This document shows, piece after piece, positions 27,656-36,743 of a stretch of 64,000 bases of DNA. Position numbers and translations under genes: made by a program. How positions within the stretch are numbered: position 1 is the stretch's first letter; each line of letters begins with the position of its first letter. A model generated the notes under the pieces. It made no database searches, had not been told where the DNA came from, and saw nothing but the letters and a program-made list of their open reading frames with translations. Source of the DNA: Pararcticibacter amylolyticus (lineage in GTDB: Bacteria; Bacteroidota; Bacteroidia; Sphingobacteriales; Sphingobacteriaceae); assembly GCF_003130405.1 (NCBI RefSeq), contig NZ_QEAS01000019.1, positions 22,771-86,770 of the forward strand, in the 5' to 3' direction.

Positions 27656-28771
27656 ATGAAAAAGAAGGCCCTCGTTACAGGTATTACAGGCCAGGATGGA
27701 GCTTACCTGGCTGAACTCCTGCTGTCAAAAGGTTATGAAGTACATGGTATAAAGCGGAGAAGCTCTCTGTTTAATACCGACAGGATTGATCATTTGTACC
27801 AGGATCCACACGAAACGGATGTACGTTTTACGATGCATTACGGCGATTTAACAGACTCAACAAACCTGATCCGTATTATTCAGCAGGTTCAACCTGACGA
27901 AATATATAACCTAGGGGCAATGAGCCATGTAAAGGTGAGTTTCGATACTCCCGAGTATACAGCTAATGCCGACGGCATAGGCACACTCAGAATACTGGAA
28001 GCTGTGCGCTTGCTTGGACTTACCAAGAAAACAAGAATATACCAGGCTTCAACTTCTGAGTTATACGGGCTTGTTCAGGAAGTCCCTCAATCAGAAAAAA
28101 CCCCGTTTTATCCGCGGTCACCTTACGCTGTAGCCAAGCTGTACGGGTATTGGATTACGGTGAACTACAGGGAAGCTTATGATATGTATGCCTGCAATGG
28201 CATTCTTTTTAATCATGAGAGCCCCTTACGTGGAGAAACGTTCGTGACACGAAAAATTACAAGAGGAGTGTCAAAGATTGCATTGAAAATGCAATCATGT
28301 TTGTACCTTGGAAATCTTGATGCAAAGCGCGATTGGGGACATGCTAAGGATTATGTAGAAGCGATGTATCTTATCCTGCAGCAGGATACACCAGAGGATT
28401 TTGTTATCGCTACCGGTATTACAACGACTGTACGTGATTTTGTGAAAATGGCTTTCTCAGAAGCGGGCATTGAAGTGGAGTTTAAAGGAGAAGGCGTTGA
28501 CGAAAAGGGATATGTTGTCAGCTGCAGTCATCGTGATTACCAGCTGGTGGCAGGCACAGAAGTTGTTTCTGTAGATCCGCGATATTTCAGGCCTACCGAA
28601 GTGGAACTCTTAATAGGAGATCCTTCTAAGTCTATGAGCAAGTTAGGATGGAAACCCAAATATGACCTCCCGATGCTTATAAAGGATATGATGACATCGG
28701 ATCTTGAATTGTTTAGACGGGAGAAGACATTAAAAGATCTCGGATATTCGATAAAGAATCAATTTGAATAG
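27656..28771 (+). CDS. gmd: GDP-mannose 4,6-dehydratase
   Basis: 371 residues, the normal length. The N-terminal motif [15 protein letters not shown] (8-22), the catalytic Thr/Glu set in STSELYG, Y-xxx-K in [12 protein letters not shown], and [17 protein letters not shown] are diagnostic of Gmd. It makes GDP-4-keto-6-deoxy-D-mannose, the precursor of GDP-L-fucose, GDP-D-rhamnose or GDP-perosamine. The usual partner fcl (GDP-fucose synthase) is not next to it or elsewhere in this window. A strong terminator directly follows the stop. Confidence 0.96.
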   Translation: MKKKALVTGITGQDGAYLAELLLSKGYEVHGIKRRSSLFNTDRIDHLYQDPHETDVRFTMHYGDLTDSTNLIRIIQQVQPDEIYNLGAMSHVKVSFDTPEYTANADGIGTLRILEAVRLLGLTKKTRIYQASTSELYGLVQEVPQSEKTPFYPRSPYAVAKLYGYWITVNYREAYDMYACNGILFNHESPLRGETFVTRKITRGVSKIALKMQSCLYLGNLDAKRDWGHAKDYVEAMYLILQQDTPEDFVIATGITTTVRDFVKMAFSEAGIEVEFKGEGVDEKGYVVSCSHRDYQLVAGTEVVSVDPRYFRPTEVELLIGDPSKSMSKLGWKPKYDLPMLIKDMMTSDLELFRREKTLKDLGYSIKNQFE

Positions 28772-29408
28772 AGAAAAGGGCTCCTGCAATTGGGGCCCTT
28801 TTCATTTTAAGCCTTTTGCCTTTGTCTTCTTCTAAATCCCGGGCAGGATATTCCTGATTACTAAATCTTTCCCGGCTACTCTCCTCCACAGACAGAGAAT
28901 TTAATTTTCTGACTTCTTCTTTCGATCTGGATCACGTGATAATTAGAGCGGTAAGAAACCTCTTTGTTTGAGTAATTGCGACCAGCCTGCATTCGAAGAT
29001 AGTTTCACCTTTCTTTATTCAAAAGAGGAGAGATCTGGTAAGTCGCGGGCGTTGTCTCAAGGTCAGGGTTTCAGATCCTGAAACAGGCAGGAGCTACAGG
29101 TGTTGAAAAGCAAAAGGTTACATGTAAAATACATCAGTGTAAATATTGATATTAAGTGACATAAATATTACATTTGAGAATATGATAAGTGTATGATTGA
29201 ATTTTTCCTCTTTTCGGCCTGTGTAGTTTACTTCGTTTGGGAATATGAAAGCTAATATTCTCCTGTATTAATAGTTTTTTCCTGATATCTGCGTGCAGTA
29301 GGATCCAAGTGTCTTAACGCGTCCTTGCGGTTTCCGTTATTTGAGCAAATTAGCTCAACTTCGATTTCTTCTTTTTAAATTTCGTCATTTCTCCCTTACT
29401 TTACACTC
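28772..29408. other. Non-coding region between gmd and the UDP-sugar dehydrogenase gene
   Basis: About 640 bases with no credible gene. It contains the gmd terminator at the left end and a 17-base inverted repeat GTTTCAG-ATC-CTGAAAC at 29068-29084. The remainder is AT-rich; the promoter for the next gene must lie near its right end. Confidence 0.5.
28774..28808 (+). terminator. Rho-independent terminator of gmd
   Basis: Stem AAAAGGGC (28774-28781) with GCCCTTTT (28795-28802), then T-rich sequence. It begins 2 bases after the gmd stop. Confidence 0.85.
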
Positions 29409-30725
29409 ATGGATCAGATGGGAATTATTCCTGCAATTGATAAGGTGAGGATCGCGGTAATAGGGTTAGGTTATGTTGGCTTACCGCTGGCAGTTGAGTT
29501 TAGTAAAAAGTATCAGGTGATAGGCTTTGATATAAAGAGAGACAGAGTTTGTGACCTGAACCAGGGCTTCGACCATACAGGAGAAGTAAGTGCGTCAGAC
29601 CTGAAAGATTGTATCGTCGCCGGCGGGGGAGAGGGGGACTGCGGTCTCGTTCTTACATCAGACAAGGAGAAGTTAGGTGATTGTAATATGTTCATAGTTA
29701 CTGTGCCAACTCCTGTAGACCAATTTAAAGCTCCCGATCTTAAACCCTTACTTGAAGCTACGGCCATGATCGGCGGAATATTAAAAAGGGGAGATCTTGT
29801 TGTTTATGAATCAACAGTTTATCCAGGATGCACGGAGGATGACTGTGTTCCTGTTCTGGAGGCGGCATCGGGGCTCAAATTCAATATTGATTTTTTTGCG
29901 GGTTATTCTCCTGAAAGAATCAATCCGGGCGATAAAATCAATACCTTGACGAAGATTGTGAAAGTAACAAGCGGTTCCACTCCAGGGGCTGCATTACGTG
30001 TTGACAATCTTTATCGTTCGATCATTCAAGCGGGGACTCATCTTGCTCCAAGCATAAAGGTAGCCGAGGCATCCAAGGCAATAGAAAATGCGCAGCGTGA
30101 TCTTAATATCTCATTTGTCAATGAGTTGTCACTGATTTTTGACCGCATTGGGATTGATACAGCAGACGTAATAGAAGCTGCGGGGACAAAATGGAATTTT
30201 TTAAAATATAAGCCTGGTCTTGTCGGCGGCCATTGCATCGGGGTAGATCCCTATTACCTGGCACACAAAGCTCAATCTCTTGGCTATCATCCTCAGGTAA
30301 TCCTTTCCGGTCGAAGGGTGAACGATATGATGGGGCAGTTCGTTGCAAATAAGGTAGTAAAGCTTATGATTGCCAAGGACCATAAGATTAAAGGAGCCAG
30401 GGCACTGATAATGGGCATTACATTTAAAGAGAATTGCTCAGATGTAAGGAATACTCGCGTAATAGATATTTTCAGGGAGTTGCGACAGTTTGGGCTGGAA
30501 GTTGATGTCTATGATCCTAAAGCAAACAAAGAGGAGGTAGGGAATGAATATGGGATACAAATTCTGAAAGAGCCAGATCCTTCTGTCGGATATCAGGCAG
30601 TGATTATAGCTGTCGCTCATGATGAGTTTCGCAACTTTGACTATGATCAGGTAAGACGTAAGAATGGAGTAATCTTTGATACGAAGGGGCTTCTTGCCCG
30701 GCAGCAGGTAGATGCAAGGCTATAA
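29409..30725 (+). CDS. Nucleotide sugar dehydrogenase (WbpO/TviB type)
   Basis: 438 residues of the UDP-glucose/UDP-mannose dehydrogenase family. The N-terminal NAD motif is VIGLGYVGLPLAVEF (17-31), the central helix carries EASKAIENAQRDLNIS, and the catalytic Cys is in GGHCIGVDPYYL at about 275-286. The overall form fits the WbpO/TviB branch, which oxidises UDP-N-acetyl-hexosamines to the uronic acids (for example UDP-GalNAc to UDP-GalNAcA). Twofold NAD+-dependent oxidation at C6 takes place in the cytosol. It stands alone with its own terminator; sugar specificity cannot be fixed from sequence by eye. Confidence 0.9.
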   Translation: MDQMGIIPAIDKVRIAVIGLGYVGLPLAVEFSKKYQVIGFDIKRDRVCDLNQGFDHTGEVSASDLKDCIVAGGGEGDCGLVLTSDKEKLGDCNMFIVTVPTPVDQFKAPDLKPLLEATAMIGGILKRGDLVVYESTVYPGCTEDDCVPVLEAASGLKFNIDFFAGYSPERINPGDKINTLTKIVKVTSGSTPGAALRVDNLYRSIIQAGTHLAPSIKVAEASKAIENAQRDLNISFVNELSLIFDRIGIDTADVIEAAGTKWNFLKYKPGLVGGHCIGVDPYYLAHKAQSLGYHPQVILSGRRVNDMMGQFVANKVVKLMIAKDHKIKGARALIMGITFKENCSDVRNTRVIDIFRELRQFGLEVDVYDPKANKEEVGNEYGIQILKEPDPSVGYQAVIIAVAHDEFRNFDYDQVRRKNGVIFDTKGLLARQQVDARL

Positions 30726-30823
30726 GAACTTGTTTTGATGTTTTTTTATCTCGCTTAAACTATTCTACTCCGAATCTTGTTTATATAGTATGCCATATCA
30801 TAGAAAGTGCCCCCTGGCAAGGG

Positions 30824-30864
30824 CAAAGACGGTTAGCTCTTTTACAGCTAGCCTTTGTTTTTTA
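30824..30864 (+). terminator. Rho-independent terminator of the sugar dehydrogenase gene
   Basis: Stem GGTTAGCT/AGCTAGCC (30831-30838 and 30846-30853; one G-T pair) extended by CAAAG/CTTTG, followed by TTTTTT. Confidence 0.75.
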
Positions 30865-30934
30865 TACACTTTAATAATAGAATTAAATCGGTCCAGTTTT
30901 TCTACAGTCAATCCACAGGGCTACCCGGCTAGTA

Positions 30935-33352
30935 TTAATGCGTGTAGTCGTTGAACTTTTCTTTATCAGACGGCAGACTGAAAAAGAACGTTGAGCCTTT
31001 CTCTGCTGCGCTTTCTACCCAGATCTTTCCCTCGTGTCGTTTTATAATTTCAGAGCATAAATATAAACCAATACCAAATCCTGCGATGGTTTGAGTGCGG
31101 CTATTTTGGATCCGATAGAATCTTTCAAACAACTTCTCCGCGTCTTTCGGAGCAATTCCAATGCCCTGGTCCTTCACGCTAACCCGCGCATGGCAGGCTT
31201 CTGCCTTCTCTGCTCTTACTTCTATCTCCGTGTTGTTTGGAGAGTACTTAATTGCATTGTTGATCAGATTGGATATTACCTGCCCGATTTTGTCCCGGTC
31301 TGCATATACCGGTAAAGAACCATCGGGAATAAAATTGAGGATATGTGAGTGATTGATCAGCTTTGTCTCTTCAATGATCTCATTAACCAGCTTATTAAGG
31401 TCGAAATGCTGTTTGTTCAAATCCATCTTTCCAGCTTCCAGTCTCGAGACATTGAGAAAGCTGTTAATCATTGATGTCATTTTGTTGATCTGAATATGCA
31501 CTTTTTCCAGTGAAACTGTAACGAAAGCATCATTTTGTTTCTTCGCCTTTCCCAGCAGCATTTGAACATAAGCTTTAAGCGAAGTCAAAGGTGTTTTAAG
31601 TTCATGGCTGACCATTCCGATAAAGTCGTTTTTTCGTTGTTCTTCCAGCTTTTGTTCGGTAATATCCATCGCCACACCCGCAAAATGAGTTGGTTTATGA
31701 TCGGAATCAAAGTGCATTTTTCCTATAGCGCGTAACCAGTGACGTTTCTGTTCCCTATGATTATTTAAGGGATATTCAATACTGTAACTTTCTCCTTTCA
31801 ATAATGTGGAGTTTATGGCAGCTTCCACTTTTGCGCGTTCCTCTGGCAAGATCTGATTAACCAGATCTTCATAAGTGACGTCCTCATCATTTGAAAAGCC
31901 AAACAGTTCTTTTAATTTTGCCGAAAATGTATAGACGTTATTGCCAAGGTCGAGATGCCAGGTGCCTAGTTTGGCAGCATCAATAGACAGTCTTAGCATT
32001 TCTTCCGCCTCCTGAAGTGCTTTAGTCGCGGACATCTGACTTGTGACATCCTGCACTGTACCAATAAAACGTGTTGCTTCGTCGTTTTCGTTGAAAAAGA
32101 CCTTTCCTTTGGCCTTCACCCAGCGCAATAGCTTATCATCAGCACCGATAGTCCGGTAGACAGTATCATACCCTCCATTATTTATGCTTTTATTGTAGCT
32201 GATACTGATTGTTTCCAGTACTCTTTTCCGGTCTTCTTCATGCAGCCCGGCTACAAAGTCCTGCTCAAAGGAAACGGTACGTGTATCGTTTATGCCAAAT
32301 AGCTTCCGGCAACGATCATCCCACTCAAGATTGCCTGTTTTTACGTTCAGGTCAAACATCCCAAGCTCCCCGGCCTCTTTTGCAAGCTGAATTTGTTCAA
32401 GAACCCGTTCGAGTTCCATTTTGGCCTTCAGAGGCTCTGTCACGTCTGTAACTACAGACATAATCCTTTGTACCGAGCCATACTCATCTGCTACAGGCTG
32501 AATAACAATGTCGAAGAATCTGTCCTGCAGTTTGCCATCGCGTATGACCACGCTTTTAATATCACGTCCGTGGTAGGTTTCGCCTGAAATGTATACGTCT
32601 TTAAGGACTTGTAAATATGGATGGTTAGATATTTCGGGTCTGGCCTGTACTAACGGTTTTCCAATGACTTCATTCGTGCGCCCCCATATATTGAGCATCT
32701 TATCGTTTGCGATCTCAATAATGAGATCCTGTCCGCTAAATACGCAAATAGCAACAGGTGCTTCCTTTACCAGTGTACGGAAGCGAATTTCACTCTGCGC
32801 AAGGCTTCTGTTCAGGACCTGTAAATGCTCGTACGAGTCTTGCAGCTCTTCATTTATAGCTGTCAGTTCTTCATTTATGGACGCTAGTTCATGATTGGAC
32901 GCGGAAAGCTCGTCGTTTAAAGTTTGTTCTCTGAGAAGTCCCTCTTTGATCAGTTGCTTTTGCTGATTCCTTTCAGTAACGTCTGTTGTGGTGTGAAGTA
33001 TACAGTAAACTTCGCCTTCAGGATTTTTAACAGGCTGAAAGGTGAAATCGAAATAGAAAGTCTGTATGTTTCCATTTGTCTTAAGTCTTGTAGGGGTGTT
33101 TTTGGACTGATAAATAGCCCCTGTTCTCCAAACATTACGAAGAATAGGAATGAACGCCTGGTCCTGGAGTTCCGGAACTGCTTCTTCCAGCATCTTTCCG
33201 ATTATGCTGTGGTCTTTTCCCCAAAGGCGTATCATAGCATCGCTGGCAGCTTCGATGTACAATTTCTCTGTAGTGTATATAGCGGTTGCATTTTCAGACA
33301 GAGATAGAATTTTTAGTAACTGATCGCTGCTCAGACTCGCTCTATTATTCAT
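30935..33352 (-). CDS. Multi-PAS sensor histidine kinase
   Basis: 805 residues, no membrane span. Four PAS/PAC units can be seen (about 15-130, 185-310, 320-440 and 445-570), with a helical coiled-coil-like linker after the first (about 135-180, with repeated ELxxINEEL). The kinase core follows: H-box MVSHELKTPLTSL near 580, N-box LINNAIKYSP, G1 DQGIGI and G2 GFGIGLYL. No receiver is attached, so a separate response regulator is needed; none is encoded beside it. Likely a cytosolic redox, light or ligand sensor of unknown stimulus. A near -7 element (TCACTTTG) lies just before the ATG. Confidence 0.92.
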   Translation of the reverse strand: MNNRASLSSDQLLKILSLSENATAIYTTEKLYIEAASDAMIRLWGKDHSIIGKMLEEAVPELQDQAFIPILRNVWRTGAIYQSKNTPTRLKTNGNIQTFYFDFTFQPVKNPEGEVYCILHTTTDVTERNQQKQLIKEGLLREQTLNDELSASNHELASINEELTAINEELQDSYEHLQVLNRSLAQSEIRFRTLVKEAPVAICVFSGQDLIIEIANDKMLNIWGRTNEVIGKPLVQARPEISNHPYLQVLKDVYISGETYHGRDIKSVVIRDGKLQDRFFDIVIQPVADEYGSVQRIMSVVTDVTEPLKAKMELERVLEQIQLAKEAGELGMFDLNVKTGNLEWDDRCRKLFGINDTRTVSFEQDFVAGLHEEDRKRVLETISISYNKSINNGGYDTVYRTIGADDKLLRWVKAKGKVFFNENDEATRFIGTVQDVTSQMSATKALQEAEEMLRLSIDAAKLGTWHLDLGNNVYTFSAKLKELFGFSNDEDVTYEDLVNQILPEERAKVEAAINSTLLKGESYSIEYPLNNHREQKRHWLRAIGKMHFDSDHKPTHFAGVAMDITEQKLEEQRKNDFIGMVSHELKTPLTSLKAYVQMLLGKAKKQNDAFVTVSLEKVHIQINKMTSMINSFLNVSRLEAGKMDLNKQHFDLNKLVNEIIEETKLINHSHILNFIPDGSLPVYADRDKIGQVISNLINNAIKYSPNNTEIEVRAEKAEACHARVSVKDQGIGIAPKDAEKLFERFYRIQNSRTQTIAGFGIGLYLCSEIIKRHEGKIWVESAAEKGSTFFFSLPSDKEKFNDYTH

Positions 33353-33503
33353 GGGCCGGACAAAGTGAGTTTTTATAAATATATCTATATTTTAGAAAAG
33401 CAGATAATTAATTAGTCTTGTTATTTGATAATCTTCTCATTATATCGTTTTCGCCTGCCTGTTTGTTTGAGCTGAGCTGATAAACTGAATTTGAATTGAT
33501 AAG

Positions 33504-33536
33504 ACAAAAAAAGGCCCCCGAAACAACGGAGACCTT
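33504..33536 (-). terminator. Terminator of the Fas1 gene
   Basis: Imperfect stem between 33511-33520 and 33527-33536 (8 of 10 pairs) with, on the minus strand, a following run of T (plus-strand A run 33505-33512). It lies 22 bases after the Fas1 stop. Confidence 0.75.
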
Positions 33537-33557
33537 CTATGTATAGAGAATAAGAGT

Positions 33558-34118
33558 TTACTGTTTGGGAAGCAATACGTTGTTAATAACATGTGCTACC
33601 CCATTTGTGCCCTGCAGATCAAATACGGTGACAAGAGCGGTGTTGCCAGATGCGTCTGACAATTCCAGGTTCTTGCTTGCGTTCACTTTAAGGGTGAGCG
33701 TTCCCCCGTCAATTGTATTAAGGGTTGCGGTACCTTTACCATCAGTCAAAGCTTTGATTATATCGGCCTTTGTATATTTTCCATTCACAACATGGCCACG
33801 TAGTGCTGGGGTTAGCTTCTCCGGATCTTTCAGAAGGCTATCCATCTGTGTTACTCCGGAAAACGCCTGGTCAGACGGTGCAAAGATCGTATATGGCCCG
33901 CCTGTGTTCAATGTGCTCTCGAGGCCAGCTGTTTTAATGGCAGAAGTTAATACGCTATTATATCCCGACTGCGAAACTGCTTGTACTACGTCGCCTGTAG
34001 CAGCGGCAGTTTGTGAAGCAGCTGCATTGTCTGAAGCAGTGCTGTCCTGTGTTTGAGCTTTAATTGTTGTGATTCCCATAGTTGCGGCAAAGGCAACCGA
34101 CAAGATTATTTTTTTCAT
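33558..34118 (-). CDS. Secreted fasciclin (Fas1) domain protein
   Basis: 186 residues: a signal peptide (about 1-21, ending IKAQ), a short Ala/Thr/Ser-rich linker, and a single Fas1 domain with H1-like YTIFAPSDQAF, the central block LRGHVVNGKYT and the H2-like end GVAHVINNVLLP. Fas1 domains mediate adhesion or matrix association; in Bacteroidota they are exported or lipid-linked. Here the N-terminus lacks a lipobox, so a periplasmic or released protein is likely. A -7 element (TATTTTTG on the minus strand, 34169-34176) lies upstream. Confidence 0.9.
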   Translation of the reverse strand: MKKIILSVAFAATMGITTIKAQTQDSTASDNAAASQTAAATGDVVQAVSQSGYNSVLTSAIKTAGLESTLNTGGPYTIFAPSDQAFSGVTQMDSLLKDPEKLTPALRGHVVNGKYTKADIIKALTDGKGTATLNTIDGGTLTLKVNASKNLELSDASGNTALVTVFDLQGTNGVAHVINNVLLPKQ

Positions 34119-34440
34119 AAATGATATATTTTAATTTAGTTATGTATGTCTATACAGTAAATTCGTGCCAAAAATAGATTTTTGAGTAATTTGTTGATAA
34201 ATAGGTGTTTGTGCGGCTTGTTCTGATGGTCGGGTTATTCGTTGGTTAATTTCTATACAACATAATGTTGAGCATCTCAACAACTTTATCTATTGCGCCC
34301 GTCTCTATAGTGAAGAATCCCAGGGTTACTTTTATACTGTGTTTCACAACGATTTTATCTTAAGAAGCAAACTGGCTTTCTATATTGTGACAAGAATCAC
34401 TTTTTTAATTCTTTGCAATTATTAAACTTGTTCTTAAGTA
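34119..34440. other. Intergenic region upstream of Fas1 and a small membrane protein gene
   Basis: About 320 AT-rich bases with the Fas1 promoter at its left side. No RNA gene or hairpin of note is seen. Confidence 0.5.
34169..34176 (-). promoter_or_regulatory. Candidate -7 promoter element (TATTTTTG) of the Fas1 gene
   Basis: Minus-strand TAnnTTTG match about 50 bases before the Fas1 start codon. No clear -33 element. Confidence 0.45.
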
Positions 34441-34629
34441 ATGACCAGCGTTAAAATTAAAGACGAGAAAGAAATAGATCTGCCTGTATTGGAGGAAGAT
34501 GAGCCTGCGGAAGATGCTTTTGAATTTGTTCCTCTTGACCGTGCAGAAAAGCTATTTATTTGGACGAGTGTCATTTGGGGAATAATCATATTAGGGCTCA
34601 TTGTTTTTTGTTTACTTAGGAATTGTTGA
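34441..34629 (+). CDS. Small single-span membrane protein
   Basis: 62 residues: an acidic N-terminal half (DEKEIDLPVLEEDEPAEDAFEFVP cut here to its pattern of Glu/Asp) followed by one membrane helix (about 40-58, WTSVIWGIIILGLIVFC) and a short Cys-containing tail. No family recognised. The charge pattern predicts the C-terminus outside or a tail-anchored protein. Its length and coding-like composition suggest a true gene, but this is not certain. Confidence 0.55.
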   Translation: MTSVKIKDEKEIDLPVLEEDEPAEDAFEFVPLDRAEKLFIWTSVIWGIIILGLIVFCLLRNC

Positions 34630-34796
34630 TGTATCGAGATGGGAAGTGTTTATGTGTTTGATAATTAGATGGTTTGTTTTGCATTCGAATTAAAAAAAAA
34701 GATCGGGAACTATGCACTTTTTTAGAACAATTTCTCTGTTTTTAGCATTTAATTAAGTAGAGATAATTTGTTTTCTAACTATTAATATAAACCATT

Positions 34797-35030
34797 ATGT
34801 CATTCTACTATGTAAATAATAACCGGCAGTACGACGGAGCGTATGAAGTCCACAAAGAAGGGTGCTGTTTCATGCCGATGAGTAGAACTTTTTTAGGCTA
34901 TTTTGATAATGTTGAGGATGCGGTGAAGGAAGCGCGGAGATACCATGGCCATTGCAGAACGTGTATTTACTGTTCAACTGAATATCATCAGGCCTTGTAT
35001 ACTTTTCATCGCCATTCAAAGCGCTCTTAA
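34797..35030 (+). CDS. Small Cys/His-rich protein of an uncharacterised Bacteroidota family
   Basis: 77 residues with the arrangement YYVNNNRQYDGAYEVHKEGCCF, then LGYFDNVEDAVKEARRY and CRTCIYCSTEYH. The spacing of His and Cys (H19, C23, C24, then C-x2-C-x2-C) suggests a bound zinc. I recall similar short hypothetical proteins in Bacteroidota with the pattern VHxxGC ... CxxC; no function is assigned. The gene stands alone, with A-rich leader before the ATG and two terminator-like hairpins after the stop. Confidence 0.75.
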   Translation: MSFYYVNNNRQYDGAYEVHKEGCCFMPMSRTFLGYFDNVEDAVKEARRYHGHCRTCIYCSTEYHQALYTFHRHSKRS

Positions 35031-35087
35031 TCAATTGATAAAGATCCGGAGTTTTCTGGTCCGGTAGGACGGATTCAGATACTGATG

Positions 35088-35117
35088 AGTTTTCCTGCGA
35101 AAACTATCACGTTTTTT
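35088..35117 (+). terminator. First hairpin after the small Cys/His-rich gene
   Basis: AGTTTTC (35088-35094), tetraloop CTGC, GAAAACT (35099-35105), then TTTTTT at 35112-35117. Candidate terminator. Confidence 0.6.
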
Positions 35118-35128
35118 ATTATCTTGTC

Positions 35129-35168
35129 CTCCCCGCAGTTTGCTGCGGGAGTTCATTTATTTTAATAA
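35129..35168 (+). terminator. Second hairpin upstream of the acyl-CoA dehydrogenase gene
   Basis: CTCCCCGCAG/CTGCGGGAG with loop TTTG (one bulged C), then a T-rich tail. GC-rich and stable, about 30 bases before the next promoter region. Confidence 0.7.
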
Positions 35169-35201
35169 TACACGTTCAAAAGTTCAAAGTATATTTTCTA
35201 T

Positions 35202-36701
35202 ATGACATTCGCTCCGCTTTCTTTCCCGGATTTTATTAAGGATTTTGAGGAAACATTAAAACACTTGTTTCGGGAAAAAGAAGACATCAATAAGTTGAGT
35301 TTAGACCGGGGGTTGCCTTATCAGATTATGCATGAGATTATGCTGAAGAAGCCCTTGTCGGTAGCTGTACCTGCGCAATATGGTGGCCGGGGAAGCATCG
35401 TTAAGGAATGCCTGGGTCTTCTGTCCGCTGCTTCTTATGAATCACTCTCTCTTTCGTTGATCTTCGGAATTAACATAGCGCTTTTCCTTGAGCCTGTTGC
35501 AAAGTATGCCCAAAGCGAGGTAAAGGAAGGGATATTCCGCCGTTTCCTGGAAAGCCAGAATATGGGAGGACTCATGATAACGGAACCTGATTATGGAAGC
35601 GATGCTCTTAATATGAAAACCTTTAACAAGGAAATAGCAAACGGATTCTCGATAAAGGGTACCAAACACTGGCAAGGCTTGACCGGTATGGCAGATTATT
35701 GGCTGATTGCCTGCAGGAAGGAAAACGCGGATGGCGAACTAAGCCGTGATATTGACTTCTTTATTGCCGATAATGAGCAGCCTGGTCAGAAAGTAGTGGT
35801 AGAAGAATACTATGATAATCTGGGTCTGTATATGATTCCTTACGGGCTAAACAAGCTGGATCTGGAAGTGCCGGCCAATTATAAGCTTCAGCCGGAATCT
35901 ACCGGTATTAAAATGATGCTTGATATCCTTCACCGAAGCCGGATGCAATTCCCGGGGATGGGGATGGGGTTCATTAAGCGTATGCTTGACGAGGCAACTA
36001 CTCATTGTACTAACCGCGTAGTTGGCGCAGGTAACCTTCTTGCAATGGATCAGATTCAATTCCAGTTGTCGCGGATACAGTCTGCTTATACCATTTGTTC
36101 TGCTATGTGTGCGAGAAGTAGCCAAATAAGCGGAATCGAGCATAATTTAGCGACAGAGGGTGTTGAAGCGAATAGCATGAAGGCAGTTGTGACTGATCTG
36201 ATGCAGGAATCGGCACAACTCAATGTTCAGCTTTCAGGTGCTAATGGATACAGGATCAGCCATATCGGAGGCAGAGGAATAATGGACAGCCGTCCGTTCC
36301 AGATCTTTGAAGGGTCTAATGAAATGTTATATTCGCAGATCGCGGAAACCGTTACACGATTGATGAAAAAGAAGAAGGAATCTAATCTGTATGAGTTTCT
36401 AAGTTCTCTCGAAATTACTGCTAAACCGGTATCGCATTTTAAACCGAGCCTGAATTTTGCACTTAATGCTTCCCTCTCTCAAAGGAAGCTTGTCGATCTT
36501 GGTAAAATTATAGCACGCGTTGTGTCTCTTGGATACGTTTTGGAGCTTGGTGAAAAGGGATTCCGTCAGGATTTAATCGATAACTGCATTGTGACCGTAA
36601 GACAGGAAGTTACAGCACTTGCCAGTTCCTTCCAATTCGATAATTCAGTTAAGATCATTGAAAACTATTCAGAGCAAAGCAATTGGTTGAACTTTGTATA
36701 G
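35202..36701 (+). CDS. Acyl-CoA dehydrogenase family protein
   Basis: 499 residues with the three-domain flavoprotein layout: N-terminal helices, a middle beta domain with MITEPDYGSDAL (TEPDxGSD motif), FSIKGTKHWQGLTGMADY, and the C-terminal helical domain ending in FQIFEGSNEMLYSQIAE, where the Glu is in the usual catalytic region. A C-terminal extension of about 100 residues follows, longer than in standard 380-residue enzymes. FAD-dependent alpha,beta-dehydrogenation of an acyl-CoA (or acyl-ACP) is the family reaction. No other beta-oxidation genes are nearby. The gap to the following gene is 42 bases, so the glycerophosphodiesterase gene is probably co-transcribed. Confidence 0.85.
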   Translation: MTFAPLSFPDFIKDFEETLKHLFREKEDINKLSLDRGLPYQIMHEIMLKKPLSVAVPAQYGGRGSIVKECLGLLSAASYESLSLSLIFGINIALFLEPVAKYAQSEVKEGIFRRFLESQNMGGLMITEPDYGSDALNMKTFNKEIANGFSIKGTKHWQGLTGMADYWLIACRKENADGELSRDIDFFIADNEQPGQKVVVEEYYDNLGLYMIPYGLNKLDLEVPANYKLQPESTGIKMMLDILHRSRMQFPGMGMGFIKRMLDEATTHCTNRVVGAGNLLAMDQIQFQLSRIQSAYTICSAMCARSSQISGIEHNLATEGVEANSMKAVVTDLMQESAQLNVQLSGANGYRISHIGGRGIMDSRPFQIFEGSNEMLYSQIAETVTRLMKKKKESNLYEFLSSLEITAKPVSHFKPSLNFALNASLSQRKLVDLGKIIARVVSLGYVLELGEKGFRQDLIDNCIVTVRQEVTALASSFQFDNSVKIIENYSEQSNWLNFV

Positions 36702-36743
36702 TCTTTTCTGTATAATTTGAACAGAGTTACATTTCCTGAAAGA

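Noticed and set aside
29063..29093. About 31 bases resembling part of the serine hydrolase gene (63868-63898)
   Set aside because: Similarity is limited to one short stretch with several mismatches; coincidence is more likely than a relic or duplication.
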